A DNA stretch of 64,000 nucleotides from Flavobacterium chilense (GCF_001602525.1 NZ_LSYT01000006.1:62001-126000); one strand, 5' to 3'; positions 43,317 to 52,885 are shown, numbered from the stretch's first letter. A program made the numbers and translations. The notes: generated from the sequence alone by a model not told the origin.

Positions 43317-44504
43317 TTAGTACAATAAGTATTTCATTCTCATTTTTTTAAAGGTTTCTAAATCCTTTTGCCAGCTTTTTCTAATTGTATCTTCAGAAAC
43401 ACCGTTTTCAATTTGTTCCTGTAATTTTTTTGTTCCTGCCAGTTTGGTAAAAAACGCATTGAAGAATTTTGTTTTATCGCTGGTATTCTGATACGCTTTA
43501 ATAAGCCATTTTAATTCTAATTGGTTTAGTTTTGGATAAGCAGTAAGATCTTCGCCAAAACATTTTTTTCCGTTATAAAGCGGATCTTTGGCTCCAAAAT
43601 TAGGTTTAGGTGTAAAGCTGAAACTTGTTTTTGTCAGATAAGGCGAACCATAAATCTGGAATTGTTTTTCTGTTCCGCGTCCCATACTCACATTAGTTCC
43701 TTCAAAAAGGCACAAACTTGCATACAGGTTGATCGCTTGATCGTTGGGTAAATTTGGAGATGGTTTTACCAATAAGCTATAATCCATTTTTCGGTTATAA
43801 TCTACACAAGGAATAACGGTTAGTTTGCACTGAACAGCATCTTTTAGCCATTTTTCGCCATTGATCATTTGTGCATATTCTCCAATTGTCATTCCGTGAA
43901 GCAACGGAATAGGGTGCATGCCTACAAAACTTGTAAACTCTTTTTCTAAAAGAGGTCCGTCTACAATGCGGCCATTAGGATTTGGACGATCGAAAATAAT
44001 CAGCGGAACATTGTTTTCTGCACAGGCTTCCATCACATAATGTAAAGAAGAAATATACGTATAGAATCGGGCACCAACATCCTGCAAATCAAAAATCATC
44101 ACATCGATTCCGGCTAGTTGAGTTACTTTAGGTTTTTTATTATCTCCATAAAGTGAGATGATAGGTAAACCGGTTTTAGGGTCTTTTCCGTCAACAATAT
44201 GTTCTCCGGCATCAGCAGTTCCTCTAAATCCGTGTTCAGGAGCGAAAATGGTTTGTACCGCAATTTTTTTCTCCAGTAAAAAATCTACCACATGTGTTTT
44301 GTTAGATAAAATTCCGGTTTGATTGGTAACAATCCCTACTTTTTTATCTTTTAAAAGCGGTAAGTATTTTTCGTAATTATCAGCTCCGGTTTTAATAACA
44401 GAAGTATTAGTTGCTGTAGTGTTGCTTTTTATAGGTGTAGAATATAATGTCGTGTAAAATAAAGAGAGTATAATAAGAACACTTTTTGTTATAAGTTTTA
44501 TCAT
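43317..44504 (-). CDS. NamZ-like exo-beta-N-acetylmuramidase (GH171, DUF1343), copy 1
   Basis: 395 residues, signal anchor or signal peptide at 5-22. DUF1343 proteins were shown through Bacillus subtilis NamZ (YbbC) to release MurNAc from the non-reducing end of peptidoglycan fragments and founded family GH171. Conserved blocks: GIVTNQTGI, APEHGFRGTADAGEH, VMIFDLQDVGARFYTYISSLHYVMEAC, FDRPNPNGRIVDGPLL, GMHPIPLLHGMTIGEYAQMINGEKW, LPNDQAINLYASLCLFEGTNVSMGRGTEKQFQIYGSP. Followed by murQ. A paralogue with most of these blocks identical lies at 62490-63629. Exported form fits periplasmic trimming of MurNAc before uptake by the symporter. Confidence 0.92.
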   Translation of the reverse strand: MIKLITKSVLIILSLFYTTLYSTPIKSNTTATNTSVIKTGADNYEKYLPLLKDKKVGIVTNQTGILSNKTHVVDFLLEKKIAVQTIFAPEHGFRGTADAGEHIVDGKDPKTGLPIISLYGDNKKPKVTQLAGIDVMIFDLQDVGARFYTYISSLHYVMEACAENNVPLIIFDRPNPNGRIVDGPLLEKEFTSFVGMHPIPLLHGMTIGEYAQMINGEKWLKDAVQCKLTVIPCVDYNRKMDYSLLVKPSPNLPNDQAINLYASLCLFEGTNVSMGRGTEKQFQIYGSPYLTKTSFSFTPKPNFGAKDPLYNGKKCFGEDLTAYPKLNQLELKWLIKAYQNTSDKTKFFNAFFTKLAGTKKLQEQIENGVSEDTIRKSWQKDLETFKKMRMKYLLY

Positions 44505-44692
44505 TTTAATTTACAGTTAAGAGTTAGAAGGCCAAAATTGACTAAATAAAGTTAAGTTATTATTTGATTACCTGATGTTTTTGATTGTTGATGTAGTAGT
44601 ATAGAAAAGTTATCCGAGTTTTTCAGATGAAGGTTTTATTTCGTCAGTTTTGAGGACTATCTTTTGAAGTAAGTAAAAAAGATTTTAAAATA

Positions 44693-44721
44693 CTACCTCC
44701 GAATCTGATTTCCGGAGGCAG
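44693..44721 (-). terminator. Terminator after susD (minus strand)
   Basis: CTACCTCCG (44693-44701) / CGGAGGCAG (44713-44721); on the minus strand the stem is followed by TATTTTAAAATCTTTTTT. Probably terminates or attenuates susCD readthrough into namZ-murQ. Confidence 0.75.
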
Positions 44722-44754
44722 CTTTTATTGTATAGGGGCAATTGAATTTTAAGA

Positions 44755-46488
44755 TTACCAGCCTGGGTTTTGTTTTAATTCTACACCCTGAGCTTTGTAT
44801 AAATCAATATCGTTTGTTGGGATATTCATTAAGTAGTGTTTAGGCTCAAAGTTTCTGGTACTTGCCGGATAAATTTTCACATATCCGTTAGCATCTACCT
44901 GTGTTTGTGTTCCAACAGGAGTTCCAATTCTGGCACCAAGATTTACATCCGGATTTTTAGTCGTATCTAAGTAATCTCCTTTTTTCCAACGGTAAATATC
45001 AGCTTGTCTTAAAGTTGTCCAGCTCATAAATTCGATCTGACGCTCACGACGAACTTCCCAGATTAAAGGATTTACAACACCCGAAATTTGTTCTAAAGAT
45101 GAGGTTCTTCTTGGGTCATTAATTAATACGCCGCCAGCAGAAGCAGTAGTTCCGTCAGTAGTTAAAGGAGCAATTCCGGCACGTGCACGTACTTTATTGA
45201 TTGAAATATCAAGGTCGTTATTAGTCGCGGTTCCTAATTCAGCACAAGCTTCGGCATAGTTTAAATATACTTCACTTAAAGTGAATAAAGGAGCATCAGT
45301 ATAATTACGTCCGCCTGTTGTTACATCAGGACCTGTTGTTGCAGGATTGTTGTACAATTCAAATACATATCCTGACATCGAAACCAATGCAGCAGTTCCA
45401 AATGGTTTTCCTTTGTAACCGTAATTGGTTGTATTTACAGTTTGACCAAAACGCGGATCTCTGTTAGCAAAGTTTTTGGTAATATTATCATCACCTGTAT
45501 ATTGGCTGTTTCCTGTTTGTTGTATTGGTAAACCATTTTTAGTTACATAACTGTCAGCAGCCCATTTTGTTAAGCCATATTGTATTGTTGAGGTATTGGT
45601 ATAATTTTGAAGAGAATGCATTAATACGTTTGTTAAATAACGTTTTGCCAATATCACCTCTGAATTACCAAGCAATTCAACTGAATTGTAAAGAGATTTC
45701 CACTCTGTGTTTAATTTATACGCAGGGTTGTTCATTATCGCTAACGAAGCTGTTTTTGCTTTGTTTAAAAAAGCACTTCCGTCCTGACCTAAATGATATT
45801 TTCTGTAAGTTCCTTCGTAGATACAAGCATTACTTAATGCTGCATAAGCGGTATATTTGTTTACAGTAACATTTTTATCATCAGTTACAAGCATTAGGTT
45901 TGCAGCTTCTTCTAAATCTGCAATTACTTTATCCATAATTTGGGCTCTTGGCATTGCCGGAGCATAAACTGCCGGATCACTTTGAGCTAAATATTTGTCT
46001 GTATAAGGTACATCTCCAAATTTTTGAACTAAGCGAAAGTAAGTATAAGCCCTAAAAAATTTAGCAACACCAATATAATGGTTCTTTTTTTCCTGTGGCA
46101 TGCTCACAGTTGGTACTTTTTCAAGCATCAGATTACAACGACGAATAAGCGTATAATACTCATTCCATGAATAAGTGTTTGTAGTTGCCGCAGTAATTGG
46201 CATTTGATAAAAAGTAAAAGCTGATAAGTTATCATCTACTCTGTAATCGCTGCCATGATAATAGAAAAAAGAAAGCCCGATAGTGGTACCATTTCCATAT
46301 CCGTAAAAAGTATCATAGTTAATCCATGAAAATGTTTTTACGTTATCTTCTGTTTGCCAAAAGTTGTCGTTTGTGAATTTATCTGCTGGATCGTCTGTTA
46401 AGTAGTCTGAACAACTAACGGCACTCATTGCTACTATAGTAGCAGCAAACATCAGTAGAAATTTAGATTTTATATTTGAATTTTTCAT
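44755..46488 (-). CDS. SusD/RagB-family lipoprotein (peptidoglycan-sugar locus)
   Basis: 577 residues, lipobox MSAVSC with Cys26. N-terminal SusD segment SDYLTDDPADKFTNDNFWQTEDNVKTFSWINYDTF, tetratricopeptide-like core AKFFRAYTYFRLVQKFGDVPYTDKYL near 140-170, and C-terminal RagB region VYLNYAEACAELG...INKVRARAGIAPL then WEVRRERQIEFM, ending DLYKAQGVELKQNPGW. A classical RagB/SusD protein, different in subfamily from the one at 6061. Encoded 24 bp after susC on the minus strand. Expected to bind muropeptide or amino-sugar oligosaccharides at the cell surface, inferred from neighbours only. Confidence 0.93.
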   Translation of the reverse strand: MKNSNIKSKFLLMFAATIVAMSAVSCSDYLTDDPADKFTNDNFWQTEDNVKTFSWINYDTFYGYGNGTTIGLSFFYYHGSDYRVDDNLSAFTFYQMPITAATTNTYSWNEYYTLIRRCNLMLEKVPTVSMPQEKKNHYIGVAKFFRAYTYFRLVQKFGDVPYTDKYLAQSDPAVYAPAMPRAQIMDKVIADLEEAANLMLVTDDKNVTVNKYTAYAALSNACIYEGTYRKYHLGQDGSAFLNKAKTASLAIMNNPAYKLNTEWKSLYNSVELLGNSEVILAKRYLTNVLMHSLQNYTNTSTIQYGLTKWAADSYVTKNGLPIQQTGNSQYTGDDNITKNFANRDPRFGQTVNTTNYGYKGKPFGTAALVSMSGYVFELYNNPATTGPDVTTGGRNYTDAPLFTLSEVYLNYAEACAELGTATNNDLDISINKVRARAGIAPLTTDGTTASAGGVLINDPRRTSSLEQISGVVNPLIWEVRRERQIEFMSWTTLRQADIYRWKKGDYLDTTKNPDVNLGARIGTPVGTQTQVDANGYVKIYPASTRNFEPKHYLMNIPTNDIDLYKAQGVELKQNPGW

Positions 46489-46512
46489 TTTAAAAGTTTT
46501 GAATTGTTAGTA

Positions 46513-49500
46513 TTAGAAAGACAGCTCAACACCAAAAGACCATGTTTTAGTATAAGGATAAGCTCTTCCCCAGAAAACTTCAGTTTCGTCGATTTCAGGA
46601 TCTACAGGAAGACGTTTGTCTGCCCAGGTTAATAAGTTTTCACCAGAAGCATATAATCTTACTTTTTCTAATCCGGCTTTTTTAACAATATCTGTTGGTA
46701 AAGAATATCCAATTGTAGCATTCTTTAAACGTAAATAAGCCATGTTTAGCAAATATCTTGTTGACGTAACAAAGTTGTTTTGTCCTGAAGTACCTGAACC
46801 AAAAGTATTGGCTTCGTTACCATAATAAGGATTTGGCCAGTAAGCACCTGTGTTTTGCGGAGTCCAGTAATCTGCCTGGTTCTCATACATTTGCTGAGGA
46901 GCACGATAGAAAGGTAAAACAGCATCAGATGCAGCCCAGTAATCACGTTTTGCAACTCCCTGAAAGAAAGCCGAAACATCAAATCCATGGTATTTTCCTC
47001 CTAATGTTACCCCGTATTTGTAGCGAGGAGTTGAGTTACCAATTTTTTTCAAATCGCCATGATCGTCAGCAGTTCCTGCTCCGCGTGATATAACACCATC
47101 CCCGTCAATATCTACATAATGTACATCTCCCGCTCCGTATTTGAAGTTACCACCCATTGTTTTAGAATAGTCAACGCCATTTACTGTTTTACCATTGTTG
47201 GTAATTACATCATCAGCCTGAAGAAGTCTGTCACTGGTTAAACCCCAGATCTGACCAATTTCATAACCATCATAATATGGATATGTAGTAGGAGTAACTA
47301 AAGCCAGTAATTTAGAAGTATTGTTCCATTTTGTAATTACAGATTTATAATCTGATAAAGCCACATCAACAAATACAGATGCTTTTTCACTTAATTGTTT
47401 ATTAAAATTCAAGGAAAGTTCCCATCCTCTTGTTCTCATATTTCCTGAGTTGGTTTGGGCAGCATTTTGTCCAAATGAACCCGGAAGTGTAATACCAGGA
47501 GCAAGCATTCCTTTTGTATCACGCTGGTACCAGTCGAACGAAGCACCAAGCATATCAAATATTTTAACATCAATACCAACATCTTTAGTATATACCTTTT
47601 CCCATGTTAATGAAGGATCTACATTTGTTGGCAGAGCAGTAGAAGGAGGCAGAGTTGAACCACTATTTACCCATGAAGGATTTGTTGAATTTAATACAGA
47701 TAAGAAAGCATTGTTTCCTACGTTTTGATTTCCAATTGATCCCATAGAAGCACGTAATTTAAGGTCACTTAACCAGGTACGTGTACCTTCCATGAATTTT
47801 TCGTTTACAATTTTATATCCTACAGAAGCAGAAGGGAAGAATCCCCATTGTTCTGTTGTAGGAAATTTTGATGAACCATCATAACGGGCATTTAATTCTA
47901 ACAAATAAATTCCGTTATAATCATAGTTAACACGTCCAAAGAAACCTGCAATAGAATAAGTTGTTTCTGTCGGGTTTAAAGAAGTATTGGCTGATCCGGA
48001 AACAAATTGTTCACCTACAGCCAGATTAAATTCTGGTTTTGATTTGTCTAAAAGTGTATTTCTTCTGGCATAATTACGGGAGAAATTTTGCCACTCAGAG
48101 TTAAAACCTCCTAAGAATTTGAAATTATGTTTGTTAAACTGCTTTTTGTAGTTACCATAAATATTCACAACATTCGTAGTCGATTCTGATTTAGATTGTG
48201 CTACATAATCATTTCCGGCTTCAAGCGTTGCAGGCGTAGCTGTTTGAATTGTAGTAGCATCGTATGGCATAGCAGACCAGCTGTCCCAAGCCAGGAATTT
48301 ACCACCATTTTGTTTTCTGTTATAAGACTCAGTTACGTTACTAACTTCGGCTATAATGTTTAAATCTTTTGTAATATCGGCAGTGAATTTAGCACTTAGC
48401 CTGTTATTACGTTTAGTGTTTTCGTTTCTGGATGCATTTGATAAGTATCCTCCGGCAGTACGGAAATTATATCCTCTGTAAGTTCCGAAATTCGGGAAAT
48501 ATTGTCCCCAACGAAGTGCATAACCAAAATAACCTCCATAACTGGTATCATCAGTACCAGAACCTCCATAATAGTTAAAAGGCTGATCATAAGAACTGTT
48601 AATTGTCATTACTTTGAAATCACCTGTAAGCCAATCAGCTAATTTTGTCGTGAAACCTAAGTTAACATTGGATCTTTTTCTTTGTTCCTGATTTACTCTC
48701 AGCATACCATCCTGATTCGTAAGGGCGAACGAAGCAAAGAATGAACTTTTTTCTCCAAGATTACCCTGAGCCGAAAGATTGTGAGTAGTTTGCAGCGCAT
48801 TGCTGGCATATAATTCTTTATTAGCATCCCAAACTCTGTAGAAATAAGGAGTACCATTTTTAATTTCCCAATCCTCACCATAAACCATTTCATGACTGGT
48901 GCGGTTATTGGCATATTTTTCTTTCCAGTTTTTAATTCCGGCTAACAAAGTATTGTAGTTAGCACCAAAGATCTCAGGTACAGCACCATCAGTACGCGTT
49001 CCTGCCGCAACTAATCCCGGAATTTCTACTGTTGGATCTAAGAATTTTAAAGTAGAAATAGGATTAGTAAAAGCTGTATTGGCACTATAAGAGAATCGTA
49101 CTTTTCCTTCTCCTGTTTTTCCTCCTTTAGTAGTAATAAGAACCACACCAAAAGCGGCACGAGCTCCATAAATAGAAGCAGAAGCAGCATCTTTAAGCAC
49201 AGACATTGTCGCGATATCGTTTGGATTAATAAGAGATAAATCTGTTGGAACTCCGTCAACCAATATTAAAGGAGCGTCTGAACCATTAATAGTTCCGGCC
49301 CCACGTATATTAATAGTAGCGGCACGGTTAATATTTCCTGAGTTAAAACTAACGTTAACACCCGGTGTTGTACCCTGTAACGCCTTACTAACATCAGTTA
49401 AAGGTCGGCTGCCAATTGTTTTGGCTACATCGATTGAGGCAACAGCGCCGGTTAAGTTTGTTTTTTTCTGAGAAGCGAACCCTACGATTACTACTTCGTC

Positions 49501-49800
49501 TAGTTTTGAAGTGCTTTCTGCAAGGTTAACAGTAAGTTTTTGTTGTCCCTCAATTTTGATTGTCTGAGTTTCAAAACCCATGTAACTAAAAGTAAGGCTT
49601 CGCCCCGGTGCGATGCTAATGCTGAAATTTCCGTCAAAATCAGTCGTTGTACCATTTGAAGTTCCCTGAATAAGGACACTAACTCCAGGTATAGGAAACC
49701 CGTCTGCTTTGTTTTTGACTGTTCCAGTAATTGTTTTTGTTTGCCCAAATGTTGCCTGAATGAACAAAACCAACAATGAAATAAGGAATAATTTTTTCAT
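46513..49800 (-). CDS. SusC/RagA-family TonB-linked outer-membrane receptor (peptidoglycan-sugar locus)
   Basis: 1095 residues. Signal MKKLFLISLLVLFIQATFGQ, CarboxypepD-regulatory-like domain about 22-100 (TITGTVKNKADGFPIPGVSVLIQGTSNGTTTDFDGNFSI), plug about 110-230 with LQGTTPGVNV, INIRGAGTINGSDAPLILVDGVP, ASASIYGARAAFGVVLITTKGG, then the barrel ending SFGVELSF. Pairs with the SusD downstream. Its promoter region holds the DeoR-site repeats (49892-49911) and a TATATTTG -7 box 31 bp before the start, so it is probably part of the DeoR regulon. Substrate likely peptidoglycan-derived glycan, by gene context. Confidence 0.95.
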   Translation of the reverse strand: MKKLFLISLLVLFIQATFGQTKTITGTVKNKADGFPIPGVSVLIQGTSNGTTTDFDGNFSISIAPGRSLTFSYMGFETQTIKIEGQQKLTVNLAESTSKLDEVVIVGFASQKKTNLTGAVASIDVAKTIGSRPLTDVSKALQGTTPGVNVSFNSGNINRAATINIRGAGTINGSDAPLILVDGVPTDLSLINPNDIATMSVLKDAASASIYGARAAFGVVLITTKGGKTGEGKVRFSYSANTAFTNPISTLKFLDPTVEIPGLVAAGTRTDGAVPEIFGANYNTLLAGIKNWKEKYANNRTSHEMVYGEDWEIKNGTPYFYRVWDANKELYASNALQTTHNLSAQGNLGEKSSFFASFALTNQDGMLRVNQEQRKRSNVNLGFTTKLADWLTGDFKVMTINSSYDQPFNYYGGSGTDDTSYGGYFGYALRWGQYFPNFGTYRGYNFRTAGGYLSNASRNENTKRNNRLSAKFTADITKDLNIIAEVSNVTESYNRKQNGGKFLAWDSWSAMPYDATTIQTATPATLEAGNDYVAQSKSESTTNVVNIYGNYKKQFNKHNFKFLGGFNSEWQNFSRNYARRNTLLDKSKPEFNLAVGEQFVSGSANTSLNPTETTYSIAGFFGRVNYDYNGIYLLELNARYDGSSKFPTTEQWGFFPSASVGYKIVNEKFMEGTRTWLSDLKLRASMGSIGNQNVGNNAFLSVLNSTNPSWVNSGSTLPPSTALPTNVDPSLTWEKVYTKDVGIDVKIFDMLGASFDWYQRDTKGMLAPGITLPGSFGQNAAQTNSGNMRTRGWELSLNFNKQLSEKASVFVDVALSDYKSVITKWNNTSKLLALVTPTTYPYYDGYEIGQIWGLTSDRLLQADDVITNNGKTVNGVDYSKTMGGNFKYGAGDVHYVDIDGDGVISRGAGTADDHGDLKKIGNSTPRYKYGVTLGGKYHGFDVSAFFQGVAKRDYWAASDAVLPFYRAPQQMYENQADYWTPQNTGAYWPNPYYGNEANTFGSGTSGQNNFVTSTRYLLNMAYLRLKNATIGYSLPTDIVKKAGLEKVRLYASGENLLTWADKRLPVDPEIDETEVFWGRAYPYTKTWSFGVELSF

Positions 49801-49830
49801 GATTATTTGGTTTTTTTAATGGTTGTTGAG

Positions 49831-49838
49831 CAAATATA
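49831..49838 (-). promoter_or_regulatory. -7 box of the minus-strand susC gene
   Basis: CAAATATA on the + strand, i.e. TATATTTG reading toward susC, 31 bp from its start codon. Further half-sites (TTGCATATAAATGCGG) overlap the upstream part of the promoter. Confidence 0.55.
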
Positions 49839-49891
49839 TTTATTTATTGCATATAAATGCGGTATTTTGTATTTTTTTTCAAAATTTAACT

Positions 49892-49911
49892 AAAATAACG
49901 CAAAATAACGC
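49892..49911. promoter_or_regulatory. DeoR operator: exact tandem AAAATAACGC x2 in the susC/deoR gap
   Basis: Two perfect, adjacent 10-bp copies of AAAATAACGC. DeoR-family repressors commonly bind tandem or spaced direct repeats of about 10 bp. The same double repeat occurs in reverse at 50821-50840, before nagB. Sits between the divergent susC and deoR promoters. Confidence 0.75.
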
Positions 49912-50012
49912 ATATTTTGTATGTGAAATCTTTCTGCTTTAGAATATTGAATATAAATACGCAAACTATTGCAGTTTCCTACAAATCCTCTGCTATCAAT
50001 TGAAATATTTGA

Positions 50013-50020
50013 TATATTTG
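50013..50020 (+). promoter_or_regulatory. -7 box of deoR-family gene
   Basis: TATATTTG, 25 bp before the start at 50046. Confidence 0.5.
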
Positions 50021-50045
50021 TCCTGAATTTTAACTTTTTAAAAAA

Positions 50046-50795
50046 ATGCTGAAAGCCGAAAGACATAAATACATCATGACTAAGCTTATTGAAGAACAGA
50101 AAGTTGTCACAATAGATTTAGCTTTGGCTCTGGATTTATCAGAAGATACAATTAGGAGAGATTTGAACGAACTCGACAGTAAGAAGCTGCTGGAAAAGGT
50201 TTATGGCGGAGCCATACAGGTAAAAGAAAAATCGGTCGACGTTTTTAATATTAATATATCTGCTGAAGAAGAAAAGAAAAAAATTGTAACCAAAGCATTG
50301 TCTTTATTACATGACGGACAGGTTATTATAATGAGTGGCGGAAGCACAAATTTGGTTTTCGCAAAATTAATTCCATCCGATTTAAAAGCCACAATTTATA
50401 CTTATAGTTTACCAATAGCAATGCAATTATCCCAGCATCCAAATATTGATTTAATATTTATTGGTGGAAAAATGCAGAAAAACGCAATGGTAACAATTGG
50501 TATGGATGTGATTCAGGTTGTATCTAAAATTAAAGCCGATATTTGTTTTATAGGAGCCAGTAGTATTAATATAAAACAAGGCCTTACTGAGATTGGATAC
50601 GAAATTTCAATTGTTAAAAAAGCAATGATAGAAGCATCTGACAGGGTTGTGTCGATGTTTTCTGCTAATAAATTAAATACTAAAATGCCGCACGTAGTCT
50701 GCGATTTAAATCAGTTGGATACCATTGTTACCAATTTAGATCCTGAAGACGCAAGCTTGGAAGAATATAGAAAATCCGGCGTTTTTATTCTTTAG
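50046..50795 (+). CDS. DeoR-family transcriptional regulator
   Basis: 249 residues. N-terminal DeoR HTH at about 4-60 (AERHKYIMTKLIEEQKVVTIDLALALDLSEDTIRRDLNELDSKKLLEKVYGGAI), then the sugar-phosphate sensing DeoRC domain (about 75-235) with IIMSGGSTNLVFAKL, IDLIFIGGKMQKNAMVTIG and ADICFIGASSINIKQGLTEIGYEISIVKKAM. Such proteins are released from DNA by a phosphorylated sugar. Lying between divergent susC and co-directional nagB, with matching tandem repeats on both sides, it is the likely local repressor; GlcN-6-P, GlcNAc-6-P or MurNAc-6-P would be a sensible inducer (inference). Confidence 0.92.
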   Translation: MLKAERHKYIMTKLIEEQKVVTIDLALALDLSEDTIRRDLNELDSKKLLEKVYGGAIQVKEKSVDVFNINISAEEEKKKIVTKALSLLHDGQVIIMSGGSTNLVFAKLIPSDLKATIYTYSLPIAMQLSQHPNIDLIFIGGKMQKNAMVTIGMDVIQVVSKIKADICFIGASSINIKQGLTEIGYEISIVKKAMIEASDRVVSMFSANKLNTKMPHVVCDLNQLDTIVTNLDPEDASLEEYRKSGVFIL

Positions 50796-50820
50796 ATTGA
50801 GAATTTAATCAATCATGTTT

Positions 50821-50872
50821 GCGTTATTTTGCGTTATTTTAATTTTATTTTGTTAAATAACGCAAAATAATG
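50821..50872. promoter_or_regulatory. DeoR operator pair upstream of nagB
   Basis: GCGTTATTTT twice in tandem at 50821-50840, the exact reverse complement of the susC-side double repeat, then AAATAACGC AAAATAATG at 50855-50872 in the opposite direction. Two double sites facing each other just upstream of the nagB promoter, well placed for repression by looping or cooperative binding. Confidence 0.75.
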
Positions 50873-50894
50873 TATCTGTTTTGTTTTTTGTATA

Positions 50895-50902
50895 TATATT
50901 TG
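50895..50902 (+). promoter_or_regulatory. -7 box of the nagB-like gene
   Basis: TATATTTG, 33 bp before the ATG at 50935, immediately downstream of the operator pair. Confidence 0.55.
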
Positions 50903-50934
50903 TTAAAACTAATTTTTAACTATAAAGATATATT

Positions 50935-52863
50935 ATGAAAACCACTACTTCTTTGGTTTATGACATACCCGGAAAATTTGAAGAAACCCGATTTGAAAAA
51001 AATCATAATGTGATTTTTGAGAATTCTGCTCAGGCTTCAAAAAATGTCGCTCAGGAAATAGCTGAATTAATACGTTCCAAACAAGCCAACAACGAATCAT
51101 GTGTGCTGGGTCTTGCCACAGGGTCTTCTCCAATAAAAGTATACGAAGAATTGGTTCGAATGCATAAAGAAGAAGATTTAAGCTTTAGCAATGTGATCAC
51201 TTTTAATCTGGATGAATATTATCCAATGACCAAAGAGAGCCGCCAGAGCTATCACTATTTCATGCATCAGCATCTTTTTAATCATATTGATATTAAACCT
51301 GAAAACGTAAACATTCCTGACGGAACAATTGCTTTAGAGCAGTTGAACCAATACTGTATTGATTACGAAATGAAAATTAAACAAGCAGGCGGACTTGATT
51401 TTCAATTATTAGGAATTGGACGTACAGGTCACGTAGGTTTCAACGAACCTGGATCGCACATTAATTCAGGAACCCGAATCATTACACTGGATCATATTAC
51501 AAGAGTAGATGCTTCATCAGATTTTAACGGAATAGATAATGTTCCTAAAAGAGCCATCACGATGGGAGTTTCAACCATTATGCGATCAAAAAGAATCGTA
51601 TTAATGGCCTGGGGACAAAACAAAGCCGATATCATCAAAAGAACCATTCAGGGCGATGTAAGTTCTGAAGTTCCGGCAACCTTTTTACAAAATCATCCAA
51701 ACGCAACTTTTGTTTTAGACCAATCAGCAGCCTCAGAATTAACCCGTTTTAAAACGCCTTGGCTGGTTGGAGAATGCATCTGGACACCAGAATTAAAAAG
51801 TAAAGCAATTGTTTGGCTTTGCCAGAAAACAAACCAGTCTATCTTAAAGCTAACAGACCGTGATTACAATAATAACGGAATGTCTGATTTATTGGCATTA
51901 GAAGGTTCGGCTTACGATTTGAATATTAATATGTTCAATATTCTACAACACACCATTACAGGTTGGCCAGGCGGAAAACCCAACACCGATGATTCACATC
52001 GTCCGGAAAGAGCCAATCCTGCCAAAAAACGAGTGATTCTTTTTAGTCCGCATCCCGATGATGATGTGATTTCGATGGGAGGAACTTTTTCAAAATTGAT
52101 AAAACAAGGCCATGATGTACATGTTGTATATCAAACCTCCGGAAATATTGCCGTTACAGATGATGAAGCTTTAAAGTTTGCAGAAGTATGCAACGATTTC
52201 ACAGGTGGAAATCTTCCAAACGATATCAACTTTAAATCCGTAATCGAATTTTTAAACAACAAATCAGAAAATCAGATTGATTCTCTGGAAGTACGAAAAT
52301 TAAAAGGATTGATCCGAAGAAGAGAGTCTTATGCAGCAACGAGATACATCGGACTCAAAGATGAAAATACACACTTTTTAGACCTTCCGTTTTACGAAAC
52401 AGGACAGGTTAAAAAGAATCCGTTGGGAGCTGAAGATATTGCCATTGTAAAAAATATTATAGCCAAAATAAAACCACATCAGGTATTTGCAGCAGGAGAT
52501 CTTGCCGATCCGCACGGCACGCATGAAGTATGTCTGAACGCGATTTTTGCAGCCATGAAAGAACTCAAACATCAAAAATACATGGATGATTGCTGGTTGT
52601 GGTTATACAGAGGAGCATGGCACGAATGGGATATTCACGAAATTGATATGGCAGTGCCGCTTTCTCCGTCAGAAGTTTTATTAAAACGTCATGCCATTTT
52701 ATACCACCAGTCTCAAAAAGACCGGGTGATGTTTCAGGGTAATGACTCCAGAGAATTCTGGGTTAGAGCCGAAGACCGTAACAAAAATACAGCCGTTTTG
52801 TACGATAAATTAGGATTAGCAGAATACGAAGCGATTGAAGCTTTTAAACGTTTTGATTATTAA
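50935..52863 (+). CDS. NagB-like glucosamine-6-phosphate deaminase domain fused to a PIG-L/LmbE deacetylase domain
   Basis: 642 residues, no signal, cytoplasmic. NagB-like half about 20-290: GLATGSSPIKVYEELV, NLDEYYP (Asp93, matching E. coli Asp72), and GIGRTGHVGFNEPGS with His166 and Glu171 matching His143 and Glu148. The catalytic Asp141 of NagB is Thr164 here. The second half, about 365-640, starts RVILFSPHPDDDVISMGGTF (His373, Asp375-377: PIG-L zinc motif) and has LADPHGTHEVC for the third ligand. NagB makes fructose-6-P and ammonia from GlcN-6-P; PIG-L enzymes remove acetyl from GlcNAc moieties. A single chain could deacetylate and deaminate GlcNAc-6-P from MurQ, replacing NagA (none seen here), but the Thr substitution leaves deaminase activity in doubt. 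Fusions of this kind occur in Bacteroidota. Confidence 0.88.
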   Translation: MKTTTSLVYDIPGKFEETRFEKNHNVIFENSAQASKNVAQEIAELIRSKQANNESCVLGLATGSSPIKVYEELVRMHKEEDLSFSNVITFNLDEYYPMTKESRQSYHYFMHQHLFNHIDIKPENVNIPDGTIALEQLNQYCIDYEMKIKQAGGLDFQLLGIGRTGHVGFNEPGSHINSGTRIITLDHITRVDASSDFNGIDNVPKRAITMGVSTIMRSKRIVLMAWGQNKADIIKRTIQGDVSSEVPATFLQNHPNATFVLDQSAASELTRFKTPWLVGECIWTPELKSKAIVWLCQKTNQSILKLTDRDYNNNGMSDLLALEGSAYDLNINMFNILQHTITGWPGGKPNTDDSHRPERANPAKKRVILFSPHPDDDVISMGGTFSKLIKQGHDVHVVYQTSGNIAVTDDEALKFAEVCNDFTGGNLPNDINFKSVIEFLNNKSENQIDSLEVRKLKGLIRRRESYAATRYIGLKDENTHFLDLPFYETGQVKKNPLGAEDIAIVKNIIAKIKPHQVFAAGDLADPHGTHEVCLNAIFAAMKELKHQKYMDDCWLWLYRGAWHEWDIHEIDMAVPLSPSEVLLKRHAILYHQSQKDRVMFQGNDSREFWVRAEDRNKNTAVLYDKLGLAEYEAIEAFKRFDY

Positions 52864-52885
52864 TTAGTATGCTTGGTATTCCAGA

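Noticed and set aside
46833..47093. Open + frames (also near 47450-47728 and 45567-45869) antisense to the minus-strand susC and susD genes
   Set aside because: Shadows of long, well supported genes; no start context or motifs.
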